Of a stretch of DNA of 64,000 bases, positions 26,518 to 41,019 are shown in pieces. Position numbers and translations under genes: made by a program. The notes beneath the pieces are model-generated. The model was not told the origin of the DNA and made no database searches. It was given only the letters and a program-made list of their open reading frames with translations. The stretch is from Echinococcus granulosus. Lineage: Eukaryota; Platyhelminthes; Cestoda; Cyclophyllidea; Taeniidae. Location of the stretch: the NCBI RefSeq assembly GCF_000524195.1, contig NW_020170440.1, forward strand, positions 58,720 through 122,719, read 5' to 3'. Position 1 is the first letter of the stretch, and every line of letters starts with the position of its first letter.

Positions 26518-29500
26518 AAGGTGACCTGTTTTTTCGTGTGTTTTGTACAAAAATGGCTTTTATTGAATTGACTCAAATTGCTGATTTTGAATTGTCGGTT
26601 TGAGAATATGCAAATTTGGACTCATGAAAATCGACGTTATCGACCAATCAGTTAGAAATCTTAGCTTTTGGTAACTGGAACGACGGAGTATGATTTTTAA
26701 ACTGAGTTCGATGCCCAAGGCGGGAGTCTAGTGATTTCACCAATGTCCCCCTTTAGACAGAAGACTACAATGTACAGCGCTTGTATTAAGCTACCCCTGT
26801 AACCTGGCCTGTTTTCGTAGACCGGTTTTGAGTGTTCATTTTTCATTCTTTGTAATCACGTACGACTGAATTGAGCGACATTCATTCCTCTCTCCCCCCC
26901 CCCCCCCAATGCGATTTACGTGTGTGTTCCACAACCGTCTTCATCTCAGACAACTGGTCTCTTCCAATAACCCCCTGGGAAAGGCTGGCTTACCAGACAA
27001 AGAGAATCATGACACGCTAACCACTTCTCACTTTCATCTCACGTCTGTCTTATGTAGTTTATGCGTGGGATGGGGTCCTGCTCGAATCGATGATATCACT
27101 TAACTATGTGGAAAAGTGTTGAACTGAAAAGCAGGTTGTCCGATTAAATTGAGGTGTATCGTAAGAGTGATCCTGGAATCGTCACTTAGAGAACTGTTTT
27201 GAAGACGGCCATGGCAGAATAAATTATTCGGGAAATTAGAATAATTACCCAGTTTATTTAGGTCGGGTGACAAGAAGGATGACGTAGATCTACCACCGGA
27301 CGTCGAACTCCATCAGTACCCTTCGAATTTCGATTGTACCATTTCTGCATGGAAGCGTTGCGCGAGGGTCATTCGGCATCTCTTGCTAAGCCATGACTCG
27401 CCTCCAACCGCGACTCCGACGTTTGTAAGCCTGTTTCTCAAGGGTATCAGTGAGATTTGATCATGAGGGGAATGCAGGTCATTACCAGTGAGTTTGAACA
27501 AATTGCCTTTTTGAAAATTTGAAATGGAGACTACGTCTAAGTGAAAATGGAGGCGAGTTGTCTCCGAAAACTATTAGCAGAGGATCTGTTGAAAACTTGT
27601 TTACCTTTGGCCAAATTCGAACGAAGTGAAGTTCTCCATGGAAGAACTGGCCATGACATTGATGTTAAGGTAGTGAGCTGTAATAATGAGACCGAGGACA
27701 CGATATCCCTTATGTTCCTGTGATGTCGGGGGAATGCTCCTCCAGGGAAAATTACCCTATGCTTAAAAGCTATTTCCCGAATAAACCTTACACTTGGGTA
27801 TAGCATCCAAGTCTACCGACGAAATAGGGGGCATTGATAGTCAGATAATCTTTTTGGTATTGGATTTGACTATAATGCTCTGGAAGATTTGTGGCGGCTC
27901 ATGAAGAGGGGTAATCACGGGGAATAGAGGAGAGGGCTCTCAGACATGACGAGGGCTATGGTGGCATAATTAACGATACTTTTTTAGCCTTCACATTCGG
28001 GCTGCATTGGGATTCCATCCGTAATTGTTTGGCCTTTAGCAAGTGAATAGCCTTGTCTGCAGTGGACCGCGCACGCAAAAGCACGAAAGGGCCTCCGAGT
28101 AGGAGTAGTACATGACTTAGAAGTGAGTTAAATGATGAGGGCGTCGTTTTTGAATAAAGGAGAACAAAGGTTGGGGTGGACCTTCGCATCGTAGGTCACG
28201 CTGTTAGTTGGTCAACAAACAGCCTATAATGCTCTCTGTAAACTTTTATTACGTATGCAAAAGAGGTGAACAGCGAATTCCGGGTCATTAAATTTTCTTT
28301 TCTTGGCGCCATGGCAGCGCCCAGATGCACCGTTGCCTCCACCCCGATTTCCCCTTTCTAGATGATCCGGATGACAGGCATTTTACCACCACTCAAGATA
28401 AAAATTATCGTACCCCCCAATGCTATATAACACGTTTTGTTAGAAGCTTCTCCATCTTTGTTACTCATGTTCAACTTGGTTCGGAAATAAAACTATCTAG
28501 AGTGGTACCCATAGGGCTCATTTTGCCTTCTACTGGAGTGAAGGCTCAAGATACATTCACATGCACTTTACGAGCGTCCTTTCAAGTCGCAACAAGTCAC
28601 GGCCAGGCCGGCAATCTAGACCGAAAACGGCACGAACATTATCTGACACCTGTGTCTTGGTTTGTGGTAGAAGCTTTGCTTCGAGCCTATCTTAAATATT
28701 CCTCCAGTAAATGAGTAGGGTTTGCTAACCGAAGTGTTTTTTCTTAATCCCAAATCGAATTCACAAAATATCAGAAGGTGGGATTAAACTTTGGCAGTTT
28801 TGGGCAAAAATTTACCTCTTCAGAAATAAAACTATTCATTTCAAAGGGTATTTACCCGTCCTGTTAAAGCGTGGCCTATTGAAAGGCACTTGAGCCAGTA
28901 AAGCAGGGTCCTCTACAAGCAAACAGTGGAACTTTAACCCTTTCCTAACTCTCTTCTAGTTGTCATGTTATTGTCTACTGTGAGGAAAGGTGATAAATGT
29001 CGCTTGAATAGATAAGGATCAGTTGAATGCGGAGGATGATAATTCGGCAGAATCTTCCCCATCGCATTCTCCCATCAAATTGCATACCCTCCTTAAGGGT
29101 CAGTCTTGCGGCATGGGGCATAAATTTTTGCAACGCCCGGCAAGGACATCACTTTTCTTCTGATTGACTCTTATTTCCTCACCACTAATACTCTTCTCAT
29201 CAGGTAGATATATTTCAATCGGATTTGTTGTTCATTTTCGAGCAAGTTATTCATTCATGGTTAAAGGTCGCGGCCCTAATCCACTATAAATGCTCTCAAA
29301 GCAAGCGTAGCCTCATGGAAATGGAGTTGTGCCTGCCTCAAATGTGTGGGTTGGATAGGGGTTTGATCGTCTTAAAAGCACCACTGACGGTGTGTGATGC
29401 TTCTTGCCTTTCAGTTGTTAATACATGCCATATAGGCAGCATTCCTCCGCTTAGCAGCCACCGCCACGTCTTCTCCCTCCCATTTGGCGTGGATGTTAAC

Positions 29501-32500
29501 TCATTGTTTTATTATCCGCGCTAATCGTGACTGATAATTTCCCATAATGCAGCATCTATCCTCCGAGCCCTTCATCAGCAGTTCTGGGTGGTGGAATGTT
29601 CAACTACCGCGCCTTCTGCAAATGCTTTGCGATACACTTTACAAGAAGCTTCAGCATCCTTGTAATCGAGTTGGCCTCGATTCGCAAAGAAAACCAATTC
29701 AAACCACAGCTGTCGCGTGTTCAGTAGGGTTCAAAAAGGAAGGAAATATCAAAGTGCGATAGAGATAGCCTGACGTTTGGACAGTCACATGCATTTAACA
29801 GCTTTCTACAAATTGTAGCAAGTCATTTTATTCAGCTGTACAAGAAGCTGCAAGATTTACAACAGATCATGAAATGCTCATCAGGGTTCAGGCATTCCAT
29901 TTTCTAGATAATGTCAACGGAAATGACAATTGTGCTCCGGGGTGGAAACGGAATTGCACTCACCGAAGTCATCATTGACCTTCATTTTCCTTGTTGGCGA
30001 TCAGCTGTGCATCCCATCACAATATAGTACTGTGCGTATCCACAGTTTTTGGTCTTTGTTCTCAGGCCGCTTCATCGCACGCTGTTCCATGTATGTCTGT
30101 GTCACGATCGGAAGGACGCATGACATGCTTTCTAACTACCAATGCACTTAGCAGGACACACCACTCACTAATTTGGGTAATATCACCATGAAGACCTTTT
30201 AAATGTCCTCATCTCAAGCGTCATTCAGATCTACGTTTGCACACGATTAGACACCTGACCTCCAATTTATTGTTTTTAGTGAATAACTTAGTCAAATTCA
30301 GTTTTTTTCCCAATCAGCTTAAATATCCTGACAACATCACCTTTTAAAACTTCAAGGCTTAGTGATTGGCGGATTTGAAAGTACCGTTCGACACCAATTC
30401 GCCCAAATGACACAAGCTCTCTCGAGCACCAATCATGAGGCACTAATAAAGGTCGATGCAGGTGGAACTCAAAAACCACTTAATGCGGTGAAAGTGGCGT
30501 CACCTCCAACCGCCCATGCCCACTGTATAGATTATCACCCTGGCCTTGCAAGAATTTTCGAAAGATGCAGTCGCAGCTTTTGTGAAGGCACCGGATGCAC
30601 GCTCTTTACAGCCAAAGCATACCTCAGCTTTGCGGCAGCAGGTTATTTTGCCGAGGGGTGCACACGTAATGTACGGTTAAGAACTTTGACGAGTGAGTCA
30701 ACAAATTCGCACTTTTTGGGCTAAATACTGAATTATGAAAGCAACAGCCAATTTGATGCTGACATTTCATGGAGGGGTAGGTTGTGAATCAGATTTGAAA
30801 TGGAGCTGCTCTGAGGATGCTTTTTTTCGAAGGTAGGCGGATGAGTGAATGAAGTTCTTTTACGATTCTTAATCGTTTCTAACTTTTTCAAATGATGCAA
30901 AACTGTAATTGTGCTTGACGTCGCCCCTACTGTTAATTCATTACGGGTAGTTCGAGGTGGAGAGAAGGATGGATAGATGATGAATGATCGGATGGGTAGG
31001 TACAAAATAGATGGCTTCTTCCTGCCTCTCTATCGCCCCGGTCGTAGCTCGCCGCCGGTCTCTATCCCCAATTAGTGCGCGGAGGCGTCGTTTTAATCAG
31101 TTAATGGGGCCTCATTGCAACATATCAATCAACCTAACCGCTCATGCTTCCATCCTCCTATCCACCTACTTATCACTTCATTTATTCACAACTTTATCCA
31201 CCCACTTGTACGTTTTTTGAACTGATGCATATACTAGTCACATTAGTTCTTCAAGCCATTAGCCCCGTTTTATGACCATGTCTTGTCTTTTCAGAGTTCA
31301 CAGGGTTAACGGTTTCGTTATTCTCCTACTTTCCATCCTAAACCCCATTTCATCCATGCCGTTGAGTTGTGTAGTATGCGACCTCAGGAGTCTGCAACAA
31401 GAGTGGAAGTGAGTTTAAGTGGCTCTACTCAAACCCATTGCACAAACATTGCTTCCTTCGTTAGACTTAGTGTTTTTCGACTTCGTGCCAGATACTCAAC
31501 AACATCAAAGATCGCCTTACTAGAGGTGGGAGTGATGTTTTGCTTTCTTATTATTCCATCCAATAAAGGAAGGAATCATTTTGAGCCTTGGCCTACTTTG
31601 GGATAGAAATTTGATCTGATTGCTGTCAAGGCCTTCGATCGTCCGATTTTGGCCTTGGAAACCAGCGTTTTGCCCCTAAATGAAGCCGTTTTGACTTTTA
31701 TCTGCTTTTTGGATCATGCTGTCTTCTGCCAGGAGGATAAACATAGTGATCGAATCTTGTCAACCTCTATTACTTGTTTGAACGAATAGTTCATGCTAAT
31801 CAAAGACCTTTGATAGGGTGAGAGTGGTGCTCACCACGTTGAAATAAGTTTTGAAGGGATGCATGCAGCGTCTCTACAGAGGTTACCGAAGTGGTTCCTT
31901 CCTTTGAGAGTACGGTCTGAATCACTGAATGTCTTCGGCGAGTTCGCGAAATTTAGCAAAATGCACCATGTCTAAATAAAGCGAGAAACCTGGCTGTGAT
32001 ACAAACTCATCGTCATCTTCGTGGTTTCAGCGGACCGATCGAACGGGTACTTTTGTCAGCTATGTTGAGTTGTTATCAAATATACATTACGAAGACCTTT
32101 TTTTAGTAGAGCGTCTTCCCGCGGATGGGAATTCGACTGGCCAATTCCATCTGTCCTTGAAAGAGGGGTTATTTTTGGTGAGGTGCACTTGCTGTGCTAC
32201 TGTGTCATTGCATTTTTTCTCATCGGTGCTTACTGAACGGGTGGTGATTCGTGAAGAGGGAAGAGGTAAATCCCCGTTGGACAAAAAGCAACTTTAAATG
32301 CCAATTTACCCATCAATCCAAGCAATAGCGAAGCGGTACCTTAACTAAGCGATTTTAAATGTGGAACTACGAATAAGAAAGAATGAAAACTGACCGGCAG
32401 CTACACCTGTAACGCCCTCCTGGATTAGGAGAACCCAATAATAAAGCGGAGGAACTATTAAAAGTCACGGGAGGCAAAACGCTAATGTGTGGAACTAAGG

Positions 32501-32666
32501 AGAGGAAATCAAAAAAAGCTAATTTCGAAGCAATTAACGATACCTAGGTCCATCCACCGTCGCTTCTATCTCACCTTTGCTATCCCTTCACATGTTTCTT
32601 TGTCATGCGATTGTTTAGCGTTAAGAGGAGGTCCCCAAAGTTGATGTGGGAGATCTTGGTCCGTCC
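26518..32666. other. Intergenic region after DDX55
   Basis: About 6.1 kb without a gene I can support. A 14-base C run sits at 26894-26907, an AATAAA at 27218-27223 is the nearest canonical polyadenylation signal after DDX55, and GGATG/ATCC-type decayed repeats occur at about 30760-31200. The longest ORFs (28325-28714 and 30362-30724, plus strand) have no recognisable domain, no flanking exon signals and biased low-information composition. Confidence 0.5.
27218..27223 (+). terminator. Candidate DDX55 polyadenylation signal
   Basis: Canonical AATAAA hexamer, the first on this strand after the DDX55 stop, 700 bp downstream. That would give a long 3' UTR, so a closer non-canonical signal is equally possible. 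Confidence 0.2.
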
Positions 32667-35600
32667 TCATTCGCCGTATTCCTCTCTCCAACTCATATTT
32701 CCCCGTCCGATGCCTGTCACCTTCCCTTGGCACTGAGCAATAACACGACATGGAGATCCACGAATCGGGAAAGTTGAGGTAGAGGCCGAAGTGGATGTTT
32801 GCTTGTAGAGTCACATAATGTCTATTGAAAACCGATCTAGCACCTACCTCGAATCCTGTGATCGCTGTCACCATATGAAAAGAGGTTCTTCTTCTTTATT
32901 GGATCGATTTATTTGAAAGCAAGTTGTATCAATTTAAGTGATTATTTTGAAGATCAATAGAGGTAGAGTTAATGCCATTTCCTACAAAATGCGATGAATC
33001 CAGAAAGTCAATTTGTCAGCCTTACGGTAGTGTTAGGAGCCCGGTAGAGTGTTAGGCAGTTAGCAAGTATCCAGGACAGGAACATAACTATGGACAGAAA
33101 ACCGCCCACAATTATGGCGATCACTCCATAGTCAAAAGTGGACCTAGAAAACAAAAATTGCGTTGTGTGGAATCTGCAGATGACGTAAAAAACGGGTAGT
33201 CATGAGTGAATGAGTGATGATGTAAATCGTTCATGTCAATGGCAACCGGGAGGTCATGGAAGCCGAATAACTACGTACCATAAACATCAACAGCAGATGA
33301 TGGACATTAAAGCTCTCTCCTCATTTTTACCTCATCAACTGCTGACTGAATGGAATGAGCGCACAAAGGTGTCATCGGTTGTCCATCTCCTTAAAAGGTA
33401 CAGTCATTAACCACCCCACTCACACATACCGTGCAAGTGCGAACGAGCCGCATTTTCGATTGAGCTCTCCTGCCCAACGGACGCTTGCGTGCAGTGATAT
33501 CATTTACGCAGTAAGTCGATCAGTTGATGATTTTTTGGTCAGCAAATTTTGTAAGGCCTCCTAATTGGAAAGGATGCAAGAACTGATGCAATGCGAGGAC
33601 TGACTCAACTCGATGTGAAATTATCTGATACTACCGCAAGTCAGGGGCGAAAGCGTTTCGAAACCAATGCCTCAATCCTCCACCGAAGTAACTTAGGTGG
33701 TACCTTTAAGAATCAATGGAGCTAAACCTTACTTTAAGCATATGAGAACCAAAAAAGGCCGTAAGGTCTACGATCTATCATCCCATTCGACTACTGCACA
33801 AGCCAATTACAAATTCTGCCTTTGCAGGATGTTTTTTCTTGACAAACAAATAAATTCAATCAACCACCTACCTCTCTTTCTAGCTCATTTTTATTTTCCA
33901 ATTACATAGTGATTAGTATCACTTGGAGAAATGCGGAATGGTGGAACAAGGAGGATGGGTATGAAACAGTACCATCCGCTCTCGGTCCCTTCCTCTCTCC
34001 CAGCCTAAAATGTACGTTTTCTCAAGAGTCAGACTTACAACTAGTTTCGGCAGCATGAGGTTTCAGGCACCCTTGCAAGAGCAGGAAGAGGACTTGCTTT
34101 TGACAAGTCCACCCGTCCTGACTCTCACTGAAAAAAAGATTTTCTGGCAATCGTTTGAGAAGATTAATATCAGTCATATTTATCGTTTGGTCTTTAAAAC
34201 GTGGACAGTGCCTAGGGGATAGGTGCTGTATCGTCCACCACACATACATCCCAGGCATTTTCCCTTGAGGACAAAACGCTATGTGCCTCCGAACTGTGGG
34301 ATGGGTGGTGAGTACTTTGTTCCTTTACTTCAGGTTGCAATACAAAATCTATTTCTTATCGCCACCAGAGCTTAACCACTTTTTAACCGAATACTACAAA
34401 CCCGCTAGGTACATTTCTATTAAGCAAACTTCTCCCTTTAGGTTGGAGTGACAGGCCTTACTGATGAATACTCCAGGAAACAGACATTTTTTAGTACCTT
34501 TTGGCAGCTATTTAACATTTTTCCCAAAAAAAAACAATGCAAACGTTTGGAAATTTGTGATCCTTTAGTTTCGCTATCTATCAATTCTGCTGTTAAATAT
34601 CAGATATTTTGGCCATTTCTGAACGAATTCACTATAGTAGGTACTTAAAACACTTTGGCAGCGTGTCATCCAATAACCTATTCTCCGGCAAGATAGGTTC
34701 AATTGAATCGCCGATTTAGTCTCCAAAAGCAATTGGCAGGTTCATTTATACCATATTTTTTTTTCAGTAAAGGCACTTGACAAACTTGGAGAAAATTGAA
34801 GACAAGGAAGGGTAAAATGCGACTGTAGGTGGTCTGCATAACTTAGGGAGGCCTGCAGCGGGCGTGTTCGCCTGTACACCTCGTAAGTGCCCTAGAAGGC
34901 ATGGGTGTTGTTTTCAAAGATACATAGTTCAACCTTCATGACTTAAACGAAACAACAGAAGATTCTCTATTAGCGGGTTGGAACCGATACTGATCGATGG
35001 ATAGTACTGAAATGACGGAAAACCAACAAGAGAACATGCTTGCCGAATACCAACTCCATCACCTGGTAAATGGCTCCAATTTTGGACAAGCGCTTCCATG
35101 ACCAGCGACCGACACCTAAATAAACTCGCCCATTTTTGAGTAGTACAACTCGTAAAGAAAAGGAATTTTTGCGCACAATAAGGATGCTTGTCACCAAAGG
35201 GGAGCTCAGTGTGGGACGAAAGCCGTGTTAACCTTGGATATTAGTTTGATTACACTTCTATCTTGCGCAATGACCATTCAGCCATGTCTATGACCTCCTA
35301 GCCTTCCTGTACGTAAACAGCATTTCCTCCATATTGATATAGCTTTCTACGGCTAGAGGGGGTGGATATTATGTTAGACAAAACACGGCTTATAAGTACA
35401 CGTGCTTGTTCATAAGAAAGACTGAAATCTCCCCCAAAAATCGTCTTTTTTCCGAACTAACAAACTGGCTCTGTGAACCGTTAAAAGCCTACGAATTATG
35501 GGCAACGGTCTCTTACAAATGAAGTTACGTATCTATCCAAGGAAAAAAATCCAAAAACTAACCTTTTCTCAGACACTTAGGTTGATAAGCTACTAAAATG

Positions 35601-35766
35601 GAATAAAGGCATCAACCCACAGTAACTCCAAATTGTTATTAGGATCGGTAAAACTCTTTCCTTCGCTTCTGCTGTTAAATAAATCGAAGGCCATTAAAAG
35701 GATACCAACGAGGAGCATGCAGGGCCCACCAATTAGTAGAGCTTGGGAACAGATCTTCAGAGCCAT
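32667..35766 (-). CDS. Putative two-transmembrane protein, minus strand
   Basis: Not recognised. A model of three minus-strand exons, 35766-35621, 33143-33026 and 32801-32667, gives 132 aa. Exon 1 starts ATGGCTCTG in a good context (CAAATGG) and codes for a hydrophobic segment at residues 6-29 (ending LLVGILLMAFDLF). The donor GTGGGT cuts in phase 2. Exon 2 has a TTTTCTAG acceptor and a GTAAGG donor and codes for DYGVIAIIVGG onward, a second membrane span at about 54-81. Exon 3 codes for a Ser/Thr-rich tail. Possible N-glycosylation sites are NTT (86) and NMS (123). Phases agree at both joins, which supports exons 1 and 2. The acceptor of exon 3 is weak (CTCTACAAG; an alternative is GCTCAG 63 bases later), and a 5' exon may be missing. 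Function unknown. Confidence 0.5.
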
Positions 35767-38700
35767 TTGGCAAACCACAGTGCAACACACTCCCTCTCCA
35801 CTTCCCAGTTTCGGTGGAGATCATAACCACGCCGCTGTTATTATGCTTTGAAGCAACCTGTACGAAAATGGCTTCATGAGGTTTACCTTTTGCGTTGAGT
35901 CAGTGACCTAGGCTTTCTGTACGTTTCATGGTGACATGTTTAGAGACAACCTACTCCGACGTGAATTTCATGAATCTACTCCATGAAGAGGAACGGCAGT
36001 GCTGCTAAATGTTACAGCAGGAATTTATCCGCTCTAATGGCTGAATCTACGGAGACCTATGACACAATTACTTGCAATGCGTTGCCACAAACTGACAAGG
36101 ACCACATCTCATACAAATTTAACCTAGATTTGTAGACAGGGAAATCGAGATGTTGCGCAACTACTACGTTAAAGACGAATGTTTGGGCAAAAAAACGGCC
36201 TTTTCTTATAAAATGTGAGTAAAGATTTAACAAAATCCGCTTATACGCTACTATATTTAAAAGTACTATGAATTATTTGCAATAACTTCATATGCATACT
36301 AAGGGACAAAACGGCTTTATTTCCTAGTCCTTCACTATGCCCAACTGCATTGACCTCATCCATTAGAATATGAAGAGAACTGCTCAATAATCACTACTAA
36401 AAATCTATTAAAATAGTAAGGGAGTAGATCGCAACTGCTTGACGTGTCTGAGGTCGGTTACTAGGGTTTGACATCAATATTATGCAGCGATAATAATTTT
36501 GATAGTCTGTTGGCTTTTGTCTACACCAATCAACTGTCCGATTTGCTAATGCCACCTTATGATTAATCACTTAAAGATCAGCGCTATGATTTGATTGGTG
36601 CTTATTTCAATTAATTAAATTTCGAACCCTCGCTTTGATTTCGACTAAACCATTTTGCCATCTGGAGTATGCAATCCATGAAAGTGGTTTTTTGAAGCTA
36701 GTTGGACAGATCTAAGCTTGATGACTTAACGTTTAGACAAAAAAGGTAGAACGAGGGTTGAGAAGAGTCTGGCAAGTTGCGTCGAAAATATATTTACTGG
36801 TCTAAAGGCATTCCTATACCATTGTGTCTTACTAAGGATTCCTCACCATCCAAATCCCTTATCTACCCTTCCGGTTCATTGACTTCTGCAAGGCTGTCAC
36901 TCCTGACAGCTCCGTCGCGAAAGTAGATCCGCACGAAGCGACGGCCAGTTTTTTTTCTGCAGAAATGCAAATTAGGAGAACTGTAGCGCTGTTAATATAG
37001 TCTATTCGCATAAGAGAAGCGTGGGATTTTTGATCAAAGTTAATACTGTCAAATCGAATTTTCTATCTACAAAATACTAGTCCCACCGACTAAAATGGGG
37101 AAATTCGCTCCAGCTTAAAATGATATGAGATATCTTTTAGCTGGTGGGATCTAAAATAATGAAATACAATACGTTATACAGCCTAACGGGGCTACTTTTA
37201 TCAACGGGGCTCATGGCCATCCTAGAGCCAATGCATTCCACTGATGTCATTTTCCCGGACCTTCCATATACTTTTTAAACAATTCCATTCCAAAGACTTT
37301 TTGAGGATATCTCTAGCTTTTCGGAACTATAAAATATTGATCAAAAAACCTTTTGCTTAAGAAGCTTTCGAATCCCGAGTTTCAAAACAAAGAAAGTCTT
37401 AACCCCTATAACCATATTACGTGAATTGTTGGTATCCGACTGCTTGAAATTCGAAATATAACTATGGTTTGAGCAATTTGAGCATTAAAAAAGCACAAAA
37501 GCTCTCAAATCTATTTAAACCCGATATATCCATTCCCATACAAAAGTGATATGTTAGCTTTATGCGCAGACAAGCATTTGCTCCTAATAATCTTCCTAAA
37601 GTCTATTTATTTATGAAAATGGTTATCTTTAAAACTTGCACGCGTGTTAAAGTTAGTAATTTTCAAACACTAAGTAGTGCATAAAAGCAATTTAATCTAA
37701 ATGGAAGGATGAGGTTTTGTGGTCCATATTTTGTAAGTTTATTTAAATAATTACTCATTCGTCAATACGATACGATTTCACTTCTTCAAGGTAGAATAAG
37801 GTATTTTATTTTAAATCCTTTGTTATAAACTGGATAGCTGCGGTTACAAAGCTTAGTTTATCTCAATGTTAATAAAAAAAGGACGCTTTATTCTTTGCTG
37901 CAGCCAAAAATAAGGGAACTTTTAAAGAAAATGCTAAAATGGCCTCATAAAATATCGTTGACACTTAAAGTAAGAAATTCTTTACTGCTCGCGAGCCAAG
38001 AACTTGTTAGCTTGCCACAAGTTACACTGACAATGGTCATTTGGTAGATTAGCCACAGCATCTGCCGTCTCAATTGAGCTATGCAAATCAGTCAGCCCTG
38101 CTGTGCCTCTTCTTTCTCCAGACGCCTCACGTTTTTTCCTTTTCTTTGCTTCACATGACTCCGTTGCCATTCCGCCAATGGCGACAGTTGTGCGGTGGAG
38201 TTCATAGACTTCATAAGGTCTTCCTTAATCTATCTTAATCAAAGTCTGCAATAAAGTTATCCCTAAGAAAGGCCAAAACAGGTACCCTTTCGGGACTCTT
38301 CTCAATAACTGCGAGCGATTCGAGTCTGGCTAAAAGAAATTAATTTTCTATTACAAGTAACTAAAGAAAAGGGTATTCAGTGTTGTTTTGCCCAATCACG
38401 TCTTCAAATTGGTAGTGCCCACTTGTTTTAGCAAGATCTGGTTGATAAAAGTTCATATTTTACTTGGAATTCGGACGCTAACCTCTTAATACCCCACAAA
38501 TAGAACTCTCTTTTTGCATTACCCTGAACGCAATCAGCAACAAAGATGTTGAATGAAGTAAGAAGGAAAATTGGTTCATGCTGTACACGTATGGTACTAC
38601 CTGACGCCCGAAGGAAATACCTGATTCCCTATTTCGTGTGGGGTTTCTAGTGGCTACATTAATATTTGGTCTCGTTTGATGCTCTGCTGATTGCTATTCC

Positions 38701-41019
38701 CACATATAAGTTGATCGTTTGAATAACTTCTTGGCCGCTCCTCCAATAAAGCTTTATTGTGCGTTTATTGGTGCAAGGCTTTGTCGACAAGTCCCTTCAC
38801 TAGATCAAATTACATAGACTTTCGGACAGGCATTCAAATGTTTTTAATCCGCTTTCCAATCGTAAAAAGTGCTCTTTTTTACGCATTAAAAAAGTTTAAA
38901 ATTGCACCAACAAGTTTACTTCCCCTTTCTTTTCCCATTGGTTGAGCCAAGTAATGGCAACACTCAACTGAAAGTTTCTTGCTTACAGCCTCTTTCGTAC
39001 ACGCTTTTTGAGAAGAGCAAGTAAAATCGGAGTCCAAATCACATGCAGAAGCAGTACTTGTTAAATAATTAAACAGAAAACGGTGCCCTCTTTGAGCTAC
39101 CCAATCCAATTATCAATGGTCCCTTACTCGCACTACTCAGTCGTTCTATGTCGTGAAACGGATTCTTGATTGGTTTATCAGTTCAGACAAACAAGCATTT
39201 TACTGAATTTCGCGCTTTCATTACCAAGTACACTTGTTAAGCAAAGGTCTGAATGTGCCATCTGCTGAAGTTCTTTTTGACCTCGCAAAGTGTTTTAAAA
39301 ATCCAACGCATGGATTTGAATCTTGAACATTAATTATGGGAAGCAGAATAACGTCATTTGCAAAAAATAAAGTTCTTCGGTCCTGTTGGCCCATAAGAAT
39401 AAATAAGCAAAATTTTATATATACTTTTCCAACGGAAACAATAAGTAGAAATCTAATTTTTGTTCATATCGGTTGGCCAATGAAATTTGTGTTATTTTCA
39501 CCTCCTTTCCAATGTGGAGATGCGGGGTAACTTAAGCAGACTGGCAGAGTGCAGGCGATTTCTACCCGTCCGCATCATAAAGCAGCCTACCAATGCAGCA
39601 CTTTTTTTCGTGCTCTCTAATGTGCATATTTTCCTGCTTTTGACTTCGCCCTCAATCCATCAAATGTTGGTTGGATATTGGGTGGGTGCGATTAGCGATT
39701 CATTGACCCACGAATCAATCGAGTTAGACTCGATTCCAAAGCAGTAGATGTTCCCCATAAAGTATATTATTGAAAAATTCGCAAAAGTGCAGTATTAATG
39801 TGATCGTTAAAACAAATGTTTAGTACTTACGTTCCATGCGAAGGGATTGCCGAGGCGGAAGCCATCAAACAAATGAATGTCGTGTACATGTCAGGTAAGA
39901 GGAGGCTTTGAAGATTATCAATTTGTCAGTTGTTGCTCCTTTCTAGTACCCAATAAATGCTTGTAGAACGTTTTGTGGGTTGTTTAACTCTTAAACACTA
40001 TAACGGCTGACTCGTGATGCAAAGGACTATTCCAATCGCCCTCTCATTCCTGTTATCCATAAAAACAATCTGCTTGTTACCCACTTCATACCTCTGATGC
40101 AGGGATAACCCCAACTCCAGGAGTCTGTGCTTGCTTTGTGTATGTAGACTGGTTGGGCTGCAAACGCAGCTGATCACAATAAATGAATGCTTTGCTGAAG
40201 GCCGAAGAACAAACACAGTTTTGACCTACCTCTCCGGCAAGGTACAACTCATCTCCTGAAGGAGCCAGGACTAATTAAAAAAAGGTATGTCAGAACCTCG
40301 AATCGTAGGCCAAAAAACTAGCCCTGGAGAAGGAGTTTAATCACCTTCGTCCTCTGCACTTCCCTCATTCACATAGACAAGAAGAGTACCTAGTAAATAA
40401 TAGCGAGATAGAAGGGTAAATAATTCGAGTTAGTTTAGTTACCTTCTCGTGGAGGCAGGGCTCTTGTACCACAGTACAGATTCTTTCAAATAGTGAAGTT
40501 TTTGAAATATTCCACCGCTTTTTAATTACCTAACACCCTGGTAGTGGATTTTAGTTCCGTCCCGATTGCATTCCTTCCTGGATGCGGCTACTATCCGTTA
40601 AATTATCCCCTAACTGCCCTGGTAACAATGTTTCCTGCAAAATTTTTATTTATTTTTGTGCTTTCTGGTAGAATATAGTGATCCAGCTTATTTCAATAGC
40701 ACCCATTTGAGTGGTGCCCCCAAACAAGGCTCCACGGTATTTTAGGGTAATTAGGTGCTTCCCATGTGTAAAATCTACCTGGCAAAATAACCTTTTTGCC
40801 TAACAACACCATTATTTAAACTGTAACACAATGATTCTCGCATTCCATCAGCAGAAAAAGTAGCAGAATGAAAATGTCAGGCGATTAGCTCCCTTCAGGT
40901 GATTAACAGCCTTGGTGATACGTGTGCATGTGTGTGTGTGAGGAATACAAATGCGTGTCTTTTACAGTAGAGTTTGATCTTTGCTTTCGGTTCTGAGGTG
41001 GCACGCAATTTTCACTCTT

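Noticed and set aside
26154..26576. Minus-strand ORFs of 117 and 140 codons
   Set aside because: Antisense to DDX55 exons 13-14, whose plus-strand reading matches the family C-terminus.
28021..28050. Short match (core TTGTTTGGCCTTTAG) between about 28.02 kb and 58.74 kb
   Set aside because: A 15-base exact match is expected by chance in a 64 kb window, and the flanks do not align convincingly.
28325..28714. 129-codon plus-strand ORF
   Set aside because: No domain, no splice or promoter context, and no similarity that I recognise; length is within chance for this window.
29547..29762. Weak resemblance to the zinc-finger start of a retroelement integrase (HQQFWVV, CDTLYKKLQHP)
   Set aside because: Only a few residues agree, the frame breaks between them, and no polymerase, RNase H or LTR was seen nearby. 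Could be a very old remnant, but not supportable.
30362..30724. 120-codon plus-strand ORF
   Set aside because: Has an overlapping open minus-strand frame, no recognisable domain and no exon signals.
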